Counted from the stretch's first letter, positions 45,985 through 54,862 are shown. The stretch is 64,000 nucleotides of DNA from Brevibacillus sp. JNUCC-41 (GCF_014844095.1 NZ_CP062163.1:992001-1056000), one strand, 5' to 3'. A program made the numbers and translations. Notes: a model not told the origin generated them from the letters alone.

Positions 45985-46347
45985 TCAAGCAAACGTTTCT
46001 TTTATTTCAATCTTAAAGTTCGGTTTGAAGGTAATTTCTACAATCATTAAAAACCTTTCTCTATCATCATCTAAAAATAACCGTATAGAAGATTCATCCT
46101 CTTTATCGGTAAGTATTTCGATTTTACTTACCGTTTGAAAGTTATATCTTCCAATAACCATACTTCCCTCTTGTACTAATAACCCAAATTGATTATAAAA
46201 CGGGCAAATGATAACCTCATATTTATACTTTTTAACCTTGAACCTGAAGGTTGATTCATTATATTCGAACAGTTCATCATCATCTTTCTTTACTGGAAGA
46301 CATTCAAATAGAGAAATGAAATCTATTTCAGAAGGATAAAACTCCAT
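45985..46347 (-). CDS. Hypothetical protein, 120 residues
   Basis: Start at ATG 46347, after AGAAGGTTG. Soluble, beta-rich, alternating aromatic and charged residues (ESTFRFKVKKYKYEVIICPFYNQFG in parts), ending IVEITFKPNFKIEIKETFA. No signal peptide or known motif. The size and fold impression recall immunity or repair proteins, without proof. Confidence 0.5.
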   Translation of the reverse strand: MEFYPSEIDFISLFECLPVKKDDDELFEYNESTFRFKVKKYKYEVIICPFYNQFGLLVQEGSMVIGRYNFQTVSKIEILTDKEDESSIRLFLDDDRERFLMIVEITFKPNFKIEIKETFA

Positions 46348-46421
46348 AATACAACCTTCTTTCATAAGGAAATGCACCTACATTACTTACCTTCTGCAAA
46401 GGAAAATGAAAATCCTTCTTC

Positions 46422-46444
46422 AACTAACCTGCCTCGTTAGTTCA
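46422..46444 (-). repeat. Terminator-repeat, left end fragment
   Basis: AACTAACCTGCCTCGTTAGT and TCA; it ends 12 bases before the stop of the DinB gene at 46456. Confidence 0.55.
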
Positions 46445-46455
46445 ATAGTAAAGTT

Positions 46456-46926
46456 CTATTCAAACAATGGAACTTTTGGGTCTATTCCATAACAATGAAC
46501 AAGCATAGAGTGTAATTGCCCTCTGTGATGATAAACGTGAGCTACAATCTCTAACAACCATTCATATCGCGAGTATGTAACACCCCAATAAGAAGTAATT
46601 TCCTCTTGAAGTTCGATTTCTGTAAAATTCATAAATTTATCTTCTAAAAATTGATGATTTTTTATCAATGCTTCTTTCATCTCATTTAGACTTTTATATG
46701 AAACATTTGAATAAAATTTATTCATCTTGTCTTGGGACGCCCCGTCCGAAATAAGCGAATCAGCTTCACAAATAATAGCAATGTGTTCTATCAGCTCTCC
46801 TATGGAATGCTTATTGGGCGTAGGTCTTTTTTGTAAGTCATTTTCTGCTAACTTTTCTATCATCTCAACAATTGTCGTTACAGCAACTTTAATTTGATGT
46901 AATGCACTCTTACAATATGTATTCAT
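46456..46926 (-). CDS. DinB-family protein
   Basis: 156 residues, four-helix bundle. Histidines are in SIGELIEHIAIICEAD and EIVAHVYHHRGQLHSMLVH, the DinB metal triad layout (H-x-n, HxxxH). RBS AAAGGAGG. Third of four DinB genes here; DinB proteins may conjugate low-molecular-weight thiols to toxic electrophiles. Confidence 0.87.
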   Translation of the reverse strand: MNTYCKSALHQIKVAVTTIVEMIEKLAENDLQKRPTPNKHSIGELIEHIAIICEADSLISDGASQDKMNKFYSNVSYKSLNEMKEALIKNHQFLEDKFMNFTEIELQEEITSYWGVTYSRYEWLLEIVAHVYHHRGQLHSMLVHCYGIDPKVPLFE

Positions 46927-46956
46927 CTTAGCCTCCTTTACTTCATTCCTATATTC

Positions 46957-47050
46957 AACTATCCTGCCCCGTTAGTTGCATGGAAAGAAAGAGCTGCCTT
47001 AAAGACAGCTCCGATCTTCAGCGTTAGTTTAAGTACATTTAATCACAAAC
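46957..47050 (-). repeat. Terminator-repeat, full copy with internal deletion
   Basis: AACTATCCTGCCCCGTTAGT, GCCTTAAAGACAGCTCCGAT, then GCGTTAGTTTAAGTACATTT; the CTAACGCACC stretch is shortened. It lies after the stop at 47097. Confidence 0.85.
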
Positions 47051-47096
47051 TATTGGGTATCAACTATGTTTATTCATTAGGATAAAGAAAGGACGT

Positions 47097-47312
47097 CTAT
47101 GACAGTCGTCTTCTTTTACGAACAAAATAAAACCAGATTAGTTGTATTATAAGGATAAACACAAATGCAACACCTAAAATTATTAATGTAATAATTCTGA
47201 TTTCAGGAGTTTGAACAGCCCCTGCTCCGTCTACTTGTCTTGTTCCAATAACGATAGCAAGTATGGAAAAAATCACTAACCAAAAAACGTTTGCAACCCA
47301 CCAAAGCTTCAT
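47097..47312 (-). CDS. Small membrane protein, DUF3923-like
   Basis: 71 residues from the ATG at 47312 (RBS AAAGGAGG). Two helices: WWVANVFWLVIFSILAIVIG and IITLIILGVAFVFILIIQLIWFYFV, joined by RQVDGAGAVQTPEIR, which I recall from DUF3923 proteins. Ends in RKRRRLS. Function unknown. Confidence 0.7.
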   Translation of the reverse strand: MKLWWVANVFWLVIFSILAIVIGTRQVDGAGAVQTPEIRIITLIILGVAFVFILIIQLIWFYFVRKRRRLS

Positions 47313-47402
47313 CCTTCTACCTCCTTTCCTCACTAGTAAATACTATACATATAGCAGTACGGAAAAATAAGGTAAAAGTTTCAAAAAACGGGATCTTTAT
47401 TA

Positions 47403-47529
47403 AGCTAACCTGCCCCGTTAGTTGCATAAGAAAAAGCTGCCTTAAAGACAGCTCCGATTTCAGCTAACGCACCCGTTAGTTCATTAAGAAAAGGTTGCTT
47501 CAACAACCTCCCTTATTGATGTAAAGCAC
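47403..47529 (-). repeat. Terminator-repeat, tandem double copy
   Basis: AGCTAACCTGCCCCGTTAGT, GCCTTAAAGACAGCTCCGAT, GCTAACGCACCCGTTAGTTC; then AAAAGGTTGCTTCAACAACC, TCCCTTATTGATGTAAAGCA. Two terminator stems in series. A plus-strand gene remnant begins 14 bases to the right. Confidence 0.85.
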
Positions 47530-47542
47530 GTATTCCCTGACT

Positions 47543-47731
47543 TTCTTTGAGTGTGGGGTGTTGAGAAGGTATCTTGCTGAAAAGATCGAGACTTATCTTT
47601 TTATTCAGCTACCTAAGCCAAGTAAGTATCCAAATGTTTTAAAAATTTCTGCTGGAGATTACTGGTGTATCCAAAATAACGGCTGGTCTATTGATTCTGC
47701 TACTGAAATTTTTAGTGAGGAATGGATCTGA
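47543..47731 (+). pseudogene. C-terminal fragment of an effector-binding domain (MerR/GyrI-like)
   Basis: The frame reads FFECGVLRRYLAEKIE, YPNVLKISAGDYWCIQNNGW and SATEIFSEEW before TGA. YPNxLxIPAGxYxCI is typical of the GyrI/BltR-type ligand-binding domain of MerR activators. The N-terminal DNA-binding part is absent; the frame has no start near the repeat. Confidence 0.5.
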
Positions 47732-47854
47732 TAACGAGTTTTTTTCACCGAATCTGAAATTTATGGGAATAATAAACTCTATCATCAATTGAAAAAAGAA
47801 CTTCGAATAAGAAAAACATAGGGAGATTTTAGTCTTCCTATGTTTTCATTCATA

Positions 47855-48004
47855 TTATTTATCTGTTTGTTTTTGTTTCTTTTTCAAATAATCTGCACGT
47901 ATTTTTTCAAGTTGCTGCTTTTTATCAAATTTGGCAGGCTTCTGTTTTTCATGAAACTTTGTCACAGCTACCTGACCTTTGGTATCCAATTGATATTTTC
48001 CCAC
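47855..48004 (-). CDS. Small basic soluble protein, 49 residues
   Basis: A GTG start at 48004 lies five bases after AGGTGA. Product MGKYQLDTKGQVAVTKFHEK followed by a KPAKFDKKQQLEKIRADYLK helix and a K/Q-rich tail. Highly charged, no membrane segment. It resembles short Bacillus proteins I have seen annotated as hypothetical. The plus-strand frames over this region are its shadows. Confidence 0.6.
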   Translation of the reverse strand: MGKYQLDTKGQVAVTKFHEKQKPAKFDKKQQLEKIRADYLKKKQKQTDK

Positions 48005-48519
48005 TTTGTTCACCTACTTTTCTTGTCTTTAAAGAGAATCTATTCATCAAATATAATATACCTTATTTTACTGAAGTAAACCTTATTACTTTATTAGTGT
48101 GTACTGCTAACTTTGCATATATCAGTAAAAACATTAAAAACTTAGTAAAATAATTCATCGCCAAATGGTATTCATTTCATTGCTATAATCAAAATAAAAT
48201 GCCTTGACACTCTGCATAAGCCTCAATAATTCTATTTCTTGTTTGTTCAGCTCTCTTCTAAATGTCCAATTGTTCGGTAAATAAGGTTTAAAATATTAAA
48301 ACAATTTAAGTCTACTCCATCTTTGTTCTTAATGCTAATAACCATTACATTCTCTTTGATTTCAAATTAAGGTTTCTGAGGGGAAATATTGTTTTTTTTC
48401 AAAGTCTTTTTACTACTTGTTTAAAAAAAATCTACATCCCCAATATTTTTCTCCAAATAACCACCCCTTGTTATTAACTTTTCTACTTATATCTATCTTG
48501 TCCAAATATTATCTTATTC
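48005..48519. other. AT-rich intergenic region with a possible remnant
   Basis: No gene firmly called. On the minus strand a stretch at about 48166-48290 reads protein-like (NNWTFRRELNKQEIELLRLM, then SVKAFYFDYSNEMN) and stops at 48166, with no start upstream; it may be the tail of a lost gene. Confidence 0.35.
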
Positions 48520-48546
48520 AACTAACCTGCCCCGTTAGTTCCATAA
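48520..48546 (-). repeat. Terminator-repeat, left end only
   Basis: AACTAACCTGCCCCGTTAGT and TCCATAA. It is 52 bases after the small membrane gene's stop. Confidence 0.6.
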
Positions 48547-48598
48547 TACTTATTGAAGAGTTGAAATAGACTATGACGCAAATGAGACGGTATGAAGT

Positions 48599-48799
48599 TT
48601 AATTATATGAGTTCGATCTGTTTTGTTTCTTATGTTGGGATAAACGATAAAGGCCACTAATGAGATAGTACAAAAAGAAGTAACCAAAAAGAATAATGGT
48701 AGGTACTATATTGGTAAAGATATTTATAAAAATAAAACCTAAAATGAGAAAAGTTAAAGAAACTATAAAATTAAATTTAAAACTTTTATTACTATTCAA
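48599..48799 (-). CDS. Small membrane protein, two helices
   Basis: 66 residues if started at TTG 48799, eight bases after AGGGG; a GTG at 48808 is nearer the site. Helices FIVSLTFLILGFIFINIFT and IVPTIILFGYFFLYYLISGL, basic/polar tail. No family recognised. Confidence 0.5.
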   Translation of the reverse strand: MNSNKSFKFNFIVSLTFLILGFIFINIFTNIVPTIILFGYFFLYYLISGLYRLSQHKKQNRSNSYN

Positions 48800-48903
48800 C
48801 AAAATCACCCCTAACTAATTTTACCATTAAAAAGAAATAATCCTCACAGACGAAGACTGAACTATCGGAGGAGTTATTAGCAAAGCAGTATTCGTTTCTG
48901 TGA

Positions 48904-48930
48904 TATAAAAAAGTGTAATAACTTTTTTAT
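48904..48930. terminator. AT-rich bidirectional terminator
   Basis: ATAAAAAAGT and ACTTTTTTAT form a perfect ten-base stem about GTAATA. It follows the Crp-like gene (stop at 48957). Confidence 0.65.
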
Positions 48931-48956
48931 ATTTCAAGTTATCAAATCATACTAAA

Positions 48957-49628
48957 TTAATCCTTTTTTGAACTCAATCTTTCTAACTTTTCTTTATTAA
49001 TGATAAAATATTTCCTTCCTCTTTTCTCTAATAATCCGTCTTCATGGAATTGGTTAAGTGTGTATAATAAATGTCGATAGCTTGCCCCCACGTATTCTGC
49101 TGTTTCGGTATGCTTCTCTTGAAAGCATCCATCGTTTTCTATTTGAAGAATATATTTGGCCAATCGATTTTTGAATTCATAATCCTGCATAGCTGTGTAA
49201 TGATCCGTTCTTTTAAGTAATTTATTACCTAAATATTTTGATAAATTGCGGAGAAAAAGATTGTCATTTAACAGATGCTCTTTCGATGCAGCCAATGGAA
49301 CCGCTAAGCAAGTGCAGTCATTTATAGCCACAACATCTTTTAAATTCTTTTCCACCTCAATCAAGGATAATTCACCAATAAAATCATCTTTCTTTAGGAA
49401 CTGAATCAGCGCACGTTTTCCATTTTCGTGTACTATATATATTTTTGCCCGTCCATCCAATAATAAAAATAAGTACTGAATATCTTCATCAAAGCGCACT
49501 ATATATTCATTAGAAGAAAACTTACAAATAAAAGCCTGATGTAAAGCTGCTTTCGGAAAAGTTTCTTGAATATCATTATATATATCTGAAAAATTTTCAG
49601 CGTAATCCCTTAAATTAATTTTTTCCAT
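48957..49628 (-). CDS. Crp/Fnr-family regulator, YeiL-like
   Basis: 223 residues. Cyclic-nucleotide-binding-like beta barrel (residues 30-140, with FLLLDGRAKIYIVHENGKRALIQFLKKDDFIGELSLIE in parts). C-terminal wHTH (150-215): RLAKYILQIE, HTETAEYVGASYRHLLYTLNQF, DGLLEKRGRKYFII. It lacks an N-terminal FNR cysteine cluster. Resembles E. coli YeiL. Divergent from the yjjG-type and YczE-type genes, which it may control. Confidence 0.82.
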   Translation of the reverse strand: MEKINLRDYAENFSDIYNDIQETFPKAALHQAFICKFSSNEYIVRFDEDIQYLFLLLDGRAKIYIVHENGKRALIQFLKKDDFIGELSLIEVEKNLKDVVAINDCTCLAVPLAASKEHLLNDNLFLRNLSKYLGNKLLKRTDHYTAMQDYEFKNRLAKYILQIENDGCFQEKHTETAEYVGASYRHLLYTLNQFHEDGLLEKRGRKYFIINKEKLERLSSKKD

Positions 49629-49705
49629 TTCATCACCTCAATATGAGATATCTCCTATTATTATATTCTTACTTTAGATATATTACTACCAAGAGGTGGA
49701 TAGGA

Positions 49706-50401
49706 ATGAACAAATACAAACATATTATTTTTGACTTAGATGATACGATACTTGATTTTCAAGATTCAGAAGAAAAGGCTTTAAAACAAATTATTACGCT
49801 GTACGAGTTGCCCTATAACAAACAAACCATTGCATGTTATAAGCGCATTAATGATGGATTATGGCATCAATTAGAGGAAGGCTTGATTTCTCGTGAGGAA
49901 GTGCTGACAACGCGTTTTTCACTTTTTTTGAAGGAATTTTATATAGATGAAAACGGAGCAAAAGTTGAAGCTATGTACCGTGAGCATTTAAACCAAGGAC
50001 ATAAGACCATTACCCATTCACATGAATTATTAAATGCTTTAAGTAAGCAAGATTATAAATTATATATTGGAACAAACGGTGTAGGAAAGACTCAAAGAAA
50101 AAGATTAGGAGGTGCCAAGCTACAAGGATATTTTGAACAGCTTTTTATCTCCGAAGAAATTGGTTATGAAAAACCGAATCCCCATTTCTTTTACTATATT
50201 TTTGATGCCCTGCATACAAGCCGTAAAGAAGAATTTTTAATGATAGGTGATCGTTTAACATCGGATATTCAAGGAGCTATCAATGTCGGAATTGATTGTG
50301 TCTGGTTTAACCCTAAGAGAAGCATTCCTAAATCATGTTTACCTAAGAGCACATATACGATATCAAATTTAATGCAAATAATGGACTTATTAGAGCAATA
50401 A
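49706..50401 (+). CDS. yjjG: YjjG-family HAD phosphatase (noncanonical pyrimidine nucleotidase)
   Basis: 231 residues from the ATG at 49706 (RBS AAGAGGTGGATAGG); an upstream frame to 49643 lacks a site. HAD motifs: FDLDDTILDF (motif I, nucleophile Asp), IGTNGVGKTQRKRL (motif II, Thr), K in GYEKPNPHFF (motif III) and IGDRLTSDI (motif IV). YjjG/YfnB enzymes dephosphorylate dUMP, dTMP and damaged nucleotides. Two bases separate its stop from the next gene, so co-transcribed. Confidence 0.9.
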   Translation: MNKYKHIIFDLDDTILDFQDSEEKALKQIITLYELPYNKQTIACYKRINDGLWHQLEEGLISREEVLTTRFSLFLKEFYIDENGAKVEAMYREHLNQGHKTITHSHELLNALSKQDYKLYIGTNGVGKTQRKRLGGAKLQGYFEQLFISEEIGYEKPNPHFFYYIFDALHTSRKEEFLMIGDRLTSDIQGAINVGIDCVWFNPKRSIPKSCLPKSTYTISNLMQIMDLLEQ

Positions 50402-50403
50402 CC

Positions 50404-51033
50404 ATGAAAAAAGTAATTCACTCAATTCTACTCTATATAGTAAGTGCTATTGGCATTAGTCTTACATTAAAAGCTGATGTTGGTGTCAGCAGTTTTAATG
50501 CGCTGAATTTATCCATATCTGAATTGACTTCCATCAAAGTTGGCACAATTACATTCATTGCAAATTTCATTTTTCTATTCGGTTATATCTGCCTATGCGA
50601 AAAAAAGGATTTTAGAAAATTCACTTTGATGTTCATTTCCATCTTGTTCTTTGGAATGGTTATTAATTTTTTCCTCTATACAATTTTCGGTACGATTCAC
50701 GTAGAGAATTATTTAGTAAGAATCGGACTATTTATTTTCGGTGCGATACTAGCCGGTGGAGCAACAGGCATTATTTTATCATTAGATATTATCCCTTTTC
50801 CTATTGAAAGTTTATGTTTACAAATAGCCGAATTAACAAAACGCCCTTTCTCTCAATACAGATATTGTGTCGATTTATTCTCCATTATTCTATCAATAAC
50901 CATATCACTACTATACAATTTACCAATCAATATTCGTGAAGGAACGATTATCAGCTTCTTTTTATTGTCCGGCATTATTTCTTATACACGATTGAAATTT
51001 AAAAACTATCAGCAGAAACCTAAAACTCAATAA
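50404..51033 (+). CDS. YczE/YyaS-family membrane protein
   Basis: 209 residues, six helices. Same family as the gene at 12245: SILLYIVSAIGISLTLKADVGVSSFNAL at the start, and GAILAGGATGIILSLDIIPFPIESL. Tightly coupled to the phosphatase gene upstream. The Crp-like/YjjG/YczE grouping suggests a shared stress or nucleotide-related role that is not defined. A terminator follows at 51044-51090. Confidence 0.8.
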   Translation: MKKVIHSILLYIVSAIGISLTLKADVGVSSFNALNLSISELTSIKVGTITFIANFIFLFGYICLCEKKDFRKFTLMFISILFFGMVINFFLYTIFGTIHVENYLVRIGLFIFGAILAGGATGIILSLDIIPFPIESLCLQIAELTKRPFSQYRYCVDLFSIILSITISLLYNLPINIREGTIISFFLLSGIISYTRLKFKNYQQKPKTQ

Positions 51034-51043
51034 AAAGCATAAC

Positions 51044-51090
51044 TAAAAAATAACCTCTTACGGATAAGAATCCAAGGAGGCTATTTTTAT
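51044..51090. terminator. Terminator after the YjjG-YczE operon
   Basis: AAAAAATAACCTC and GAGGCTATTTTT pair with a 17-base imperfect centre. Flanked by A and T runs. Confidence 0.7.
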
Positions 51091-51152
51091 CAAACTTTAA
51101 TATAAATTACCGAACTTTATTCTAAATGATCAATCTTTTTGTAAAACTACTG
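51089..51152. repeat. AT-rich tandem repeat, about 20-bp unit
   Basis: Three imperfect units of ATCAAACTTTAATATAAATT type. The same unit occurs four times at 58379-58462. Each array lies beside a terminator-repeat. Confidence 0.65.
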
Positions 51153-51155
51153 TTG

Positions 51156-51184
51156 AACTAACCTGCCCCTTTAGCTCATTAAGC
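51156..51184 (-). repeat. Terminator-repeat, left end
   Basis: AACTAACCTGCCCCTTTAGC and TCATTAAGC. It directly follows the tandem repeat. Confidence 0.6.
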
Positions 51185-51280
51185 AAAAAGGCCAAATGGC
51201 AGCCCTGGAACTGAGCTGCCTTCACATGAGAAGATTAGCTGGGTTTCTTAATTATTTTCATCCAATTCGGATCCGACTAG

Positions 51281-51328
51281 TAAAAAAGCGACTGCTCATT
51301 GTCCAGCAATCGCGCCCGATTGTTGATA
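51281..51328 (-). repeat. Terminator-repeat, GCGACTGC module
   Basis: AAAAAAGCGACTGCT and AGCAATCGCGCCCGATTG form the hairpin-plus-right-end module. It is separated from the left end at 51156 by about 100 bases without a gene. Confidence 0.6.
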
Positions 51329-51341
51329 AAAGTATACTCGC

Positions 51342-51389
51342 TAAAAAGAAAGGGCATGTTTTGAAAAAAGATAATCAAAACACGCCCTT
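51342..51389 (-). terminator. Conserved-loop hairpin, type GGGCATG
   Basis: AAGGGCATG and C(G)TGCCCTT-type arms around TTTTGAAAAAAGATAATCA; the minus strand follows with TTTCTTTTTAG. Same loop as hairpins at 34.5, 41.5 and 54.9 kb. It serves the hydrolase gene ending at 51562. Confidence 0.75.
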
Positions 51390-51561
51390 ATGTTTCTATT
51401 AAATTGGATTGATCTTTTATATAAAACGCTGGCCCTTTTTGTCTTCCTAAAAAAAAACAAACGCACCCGTTTTTAAAGTGGCTCCGTTATATTCATTGTT
51501 GAATTAATCAAAAAAAACGATTTCTATCGATCAGTTTGCAACAATTTACGGGCATTTGTAA

Positions 51562-52398
51562 TCAGCCCTTTAAAAATGTTAGCAATGCTTCATTAAATTC
51601 TTTGGCATGTGTTGCATTGAACCCATGTGGACCACCCTTTATTAAAGTTACCTTAGAATCAGGAATTGCTTCATGTGTCTGCTTCCCACTATTTTCAAAT
51701 GGAACAATTGCATCTGAATCACTATGAAGAACAAGGGTGGGTATATTAAACTTGGCTAAATCCCCTCTGAAATCCGTTTTGCTGAAAGCAGCGATACAAT
51801 CTAGTGTCCCTTTAGGCGATGCACCAGCTGCAATATCCCTATTGTAAAGTCGGAATGGTTCACTGACTAAGTCAGTTCGATCCCCAGCAGAAAAAAATCC
51901 TCTCGTAAACCCATCAAGAAATGCTAGGCGATCATTTTTCACTCCATTTTCTAATCCTTGAATGTCTGCATCATCAAATGCACCCTCAGGATGTTCTGCT
52001 GACTTGTAAAGAAATGGTGGTACAGCTCCTGCAAATACAGCCTTCTCTACTCTATCTGTTCCATAAGTTCCGATATAGCGGGCTACTTCTCCGCCCCCCA
52101 TTGAAAATCCGACCAGTGTCACACGCTGGATATCCAAATGCTCTAGTAACTGGTGTAAATCAGTAGCGAATGTGTCATAATCGTAACCGTTCCATGGCTG
52201 CGAAGAGTTACCGAACCCTCGACGGTCATAAGTTATGACTCTGTATCCAGCCTCAACGAGAGCAGGAACTTGATATTCCCAAGATCGGCCACTTAATGGC
52301 CAACCGTGAATTAATACTACCGGCTTCCCTGTACCATGATCCTCATAATATAGTTCAATCGGTGTTTCGTTTTCGGTTCCTACAGTAATTTTCGCCAT
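51562..52398 (-). CDS. Alpha/beta hydrolase, non-heme chloroperoxidase-like
   Basis: 278 residues from the ATG at 52398 (RBS GGGAGGTAG). Oxyanion region LIHGWPLSGRSWEYQ; nucleophile S99 in VGFSMGGGE; D229 in LHSDSDAIVPFE; H258 in GGPHGFNATH. These match the cofactor-free haloperoxidase/esterase family. True substrate unknown. It lies just downstream of a truncated flavin reductase gene. Confidence 0.9.
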   Translation of the reverse strand: MAKITVGTENETPIELYYEDHGTGKPVVLIHGWPLSGRSWEYQVPALVEAGYRVITYDRRGFGNSSQPWNGYDYDTFATDLHQLLEHLDIQRVTLVGFSMGGGEVARYIGTYGTDRVEKAVFAGAVPPFLYKSAEHPEGAFDDADIQGLENGVKNDRLAFLDGFTRGFFSAGDRTDLVSEPFRLYNRDIAAGASPKGTLDCIAAFSKTDFRGDLAKFNIPTLVLHSDSDAIVPFENSGKQTHEAIPDSKVTLIKGGPHGFNATHAKEFNEALLTFLKG

Positions 52399-52419
52399 CT
52401 TTCTACCTCCCAAAAGTAT

Positions 52420-52590
52420 TCAGATATACATCCTATTCAACAATAATACGGATGAATCCCGTAGCCATTTTCTGTTTTTTGTAACAACGAAATGGGCTGA
52501 ACCATCCATGACTGCCAATGATTCAGCAATGATTCGATTATAAGAATTATTGCGTAAACTAGCACAAATAAGGCCAATGGTTTTGGTCAT
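52420..52590 (-). pseudogene. Truncated NADPH-dependent FMN reductase
   Basis: Start at ATG 52590, after CAAGGAGGGGAT. MTKTIGLICASLRNNSYNRIIAESL is the flavin-binding loop (G-S-L-R-x2-S-x-N) of the FMN_red family, normally about 180 residues. After residue 40 the sequence no longer fits and ends at residue 56, fused to unrelated sequence. The rest of the gene is absent, replaced by the hydrolase gene region. Confidence 0.7.
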
Positions 52591-52694
52591 ATCCCCTCCT
52601 TGTTTGTCATACCTATTCATGATACTATACTTCACCGAGTGTGGGAATAGGTCCCAATAATGGAATAAAAAACCCGAACAAAAATAAAGTTACA

Positions 52695-52738
52695 ATTCGA
52701 AAAGCCTTAAATTCAATAGAATCTAGGGCTTTTTGTGT
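52695..52738. terminator. Hairpin, possible terminator
   Basis: AAAAGCC-TAAATTC and GAATCTA-GGCTTTTT form an imperfect stem with T run on the plus strand. No plus-strand gene precedes it; it may be a relic. The rest of 52740-52890 shows no gene. Confidence 0.45.
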
Positions 52739-52897
52739 ATGGGTTCCATTAATATAATGTCTGGATGAAAAGAATTGACCACTAGGAAAGACAAAGGGTT
52801 GCAAATCAAGAATTAAAATCCGCTCAAATACTCGGGATATATTGAGTGCCAGTTGTGAATAATAAGAGTGGTAAACAATGAATTAAGGAGGGCTTGC

Positions 52898-53056
52898 ATG
52901 CAACAGGATCAACAAGCTAAAAAGAATTCGGGTTCAATCATTAAACCAGGATTTTCAGGAACTGATGCACAAAAAGTAAAACAAGAAATTCAAAAAGATG
53001 TAAGCGAAGGACAAGGTGCAATGACTTCCCGAGAGGCAGGAGCAATGCGTGATTAA
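52898..53056 (+). CDS. Small hydrophilic protein, 52 residues, possibly spore-associated
   Basis: ATG 52898 follows TTAAGGAGGGC. Sequence is rich in Q, K, G and S: MQQDQQAKKNSGSIIKPGFS, then TDAQKVKQEIQKDVSEGQG and MTSREAGAMRD. Composition resembles small acid-soluble or coat-associated spore proteins, but no family match is certain. Own strong terminator. Confidence 0.6.
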   Translation: MQQDQQAKKNSGSIIKPGFSGTDAQKVKQEIQKDVSEGQGAMTSREAGAMRD

Positions 53057-53081
53057 AAAACCACTCTGAGAGTGGTTTTTT
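53055..53081 (+). terminator. Terminator of the small hydrophilic gene
   Basis: AAAAAACCACTCT and AGAGTGGTTTTTT, perfect stem around a GAG-like centre. Confidence 0.9.
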
Positions 53082-53142
53082 ATATGCTTTAACGCAAGTT
53101 TTAAAAAGAGTAAAACAAGGTTAAATTAAATATGTTTTCATA

Positions 53143-53172
53143 CAAAAAGGCTGCCTTAAAGACAGCTCCGAT
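53143..53172 (-). repeat. Terminator-repeat, central part only
   Basis: AAAAAGGCTGCCTTAAAGAC and AGCTCCGAT, followed by AAACTAAACC. The matching right end (ACGCACCCGTTAGTTTAAG) lies at 54758, beyond the IS110 element. The region to 53346 shows no gene. Confidence 0.6.
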
Positions 53173-53346
53173 ATTAAACTAAACCAGCTAATAGGATGTC
53201 AATATCTTTCTCTAAAATTTTCATTTCCCTTATGATATACTATTTTTGTTCATGACAAATAACCCTCCAAAACCCTACTGGAAGGATTTTTCTCTGTTTC
53301 ATAAAACCGTTAATCAGGATAAATCTAGGAATGCTTCTTTTCTCTT

Positions 53347-54517
53347 TTATAAAGCGTAAATCCAATGAAGCAACTTATTCATTCAGGAAACGATTGACAC
53401 TTTGGCCGGTTTTCCTTCTGATTTTTTCTTATCATAGAAGGCTTTAAGCTTGTTGTTCCTTGAACTTCTTATGCCGCAAAGTACGGCAAGATACAGAGAA
53501 TGACGTAGTCTGCTCGAACCTCTTTTTGTAATACGATTAATGGTTGCCGTAAACTTACCGGAAGAGTGAACACTTGGATCTACTCCAGCGAAGGCAACCA
53601 GTTTTTTCGGATGATTAAACCGATCGATTTCACCAATTTCAGAGATAATCGTGGCTGCGATTTTTTCTCCGATACCCGGAATCGATTGGATGATCTTATA
53701 TTCTTCCAGTTCATTTGCCAGGGCCACTATACGATCTTCCAAATCAGAAAGGTGTCCCTGGTAATGAAAAAGCAACTCCATATACATACGAAGATTGATT
53801 ACGTGACTTTCATACACGTTTTTTTGGAATGGATTTCTAGATGCGGAATCCATTATTTTTTTTGCTTTTCCCCATGCGCATTCACCCGATCGGCTAGAAC
53901 AGAACTCTATAACACTCTCTGCTAGTCTACTTTCTCCGGTTGTTAATACTGCCTCTGAAGTAGGATATTCCTTTAACATCAATAAAGAAACCTTCGAATA
54001 TAGATCCCCAAAAACCTTCCGGTATTCAGGAAACACTTGATCTAAAATGGTGTGAAACTGAAGTTTAGCTTCCACATACATATTCGTTACAATTTCCTGT
54101 TGTCTGGACAAATTCCGAAGGTCTAAAAGCCGAATTCCTCTAATTTTATGAGATTCAAAATCCTCTTTGTAATACAGCACACACAACTGGTACGCATCGA
54201 TTGCGTCTGTTTTTACCTTTCGTAAACCGGACTTCTTTGCCTGATAAGAAATAATCGGATTTAGTAAGATATATAGAACTCCTTGTTCCTCCAAGAATTG
54301 AATAACGGGAGTATGGTAATGCCCTGTAGATTCTAAAATGACCATAGGCATCTGCCCTGTCACCTCTTCGATTTCTTTTAGAAATCCAATAAAATGATCT
54401 AATTCCTCTCTAGTATGCTTTATTGAGAAGCTCTTTCCATACGGTTTTGATTGATCTAAAAATGCCTGAACTTGACTCTCTCCTTTTGCCACATCCAGAC
54501 CAACAACTGGATTTCAT
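53347..54517 (-). mobile_element. IS110-family transposase, decaying
   Basis: Main frame 53383-54492 gives 369 residues: DEDD-type N-terminal domain (VILESTGHYHTPVIQFL, NPIISYQAKKSGLRKVKTDAIDA), coiled centre, and C-terminal Transposase_20 domain (SIPGIGEKIAATIISEIGEI, KKLVAFAGVDPSVHSSGKF, RGSSRLRHSLYLAVLC). The expected opening MNPVVGLDVAKGES begins at ATG 54517 but needs removal of one A (AAATCC), and a TGA at 53383 interrupts the usual tail; MNKLLHWIYAL follows to TAA 53347. The first catalytic Asp is therefore lost from the open frame. Non-coding IS ends are likely to 53.2 and 54.7 kb. Confidence 0.85.
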
Positions 54518-54757
54518 TGGTTTTCCCTCCTCTACTTACTAACCAGTACCCCGAGTCCTCCATGTAGTGTCATAGCTTCGCTTGTTATACGAGATCTACG
54601 TCCCAACCAGCCTCAAACATGTTTCTACAAGTAGGGGGCGGACAGTTTAGTTCACTGGATCAAGTCCCACGCACCCGTACGTCCTACCCTGGCTACTGAT
54701 ATAATAGATTCTATTAAAAAAAGGTCAACCAGTAAAAACTGGCTAACCTTATAATAC
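54518..54757. other. IS110 upstream non-coding region and hairpin
   Basis: A moderately GC-rich stretch (54540-54700) of the type found at IS110 ends, without a gene. An AAGGTCAACCAGT/ACTGGCTAACCTT hairpin at 54719-54751 resembles the brnQ terminator. Exact IS ends cannot be set by eye because IS110 members lack terminal inverted repeats. Confidence 0.5.
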
Positions 54758-54795
54758 GAACGCACCCGTTAGTTTAAGTAGATTTCTTCACAAAC
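54758..54795 (-). repeat. Terminator-repeat, right end only
   Basis: CGAACGCACCCGTTAGTTTA, AGTAGATTTCTTCACAAAC. Confidence 0.65.
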
Positions 54796-54862
54796 TTTTT
54801 TTATCTTAGGCTTTGTTAAATAGTATTGTTGCTTTAAAATAAAGTTTGTTCAAAAACACCTA

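Noticed and set aside
47840-48153. Hydrophobic plus-strand frames of 64 and 79 residues
   Set aside because: They are antisense to the small basic gene at 47855-48004, whose codon pattern and RBS are better.
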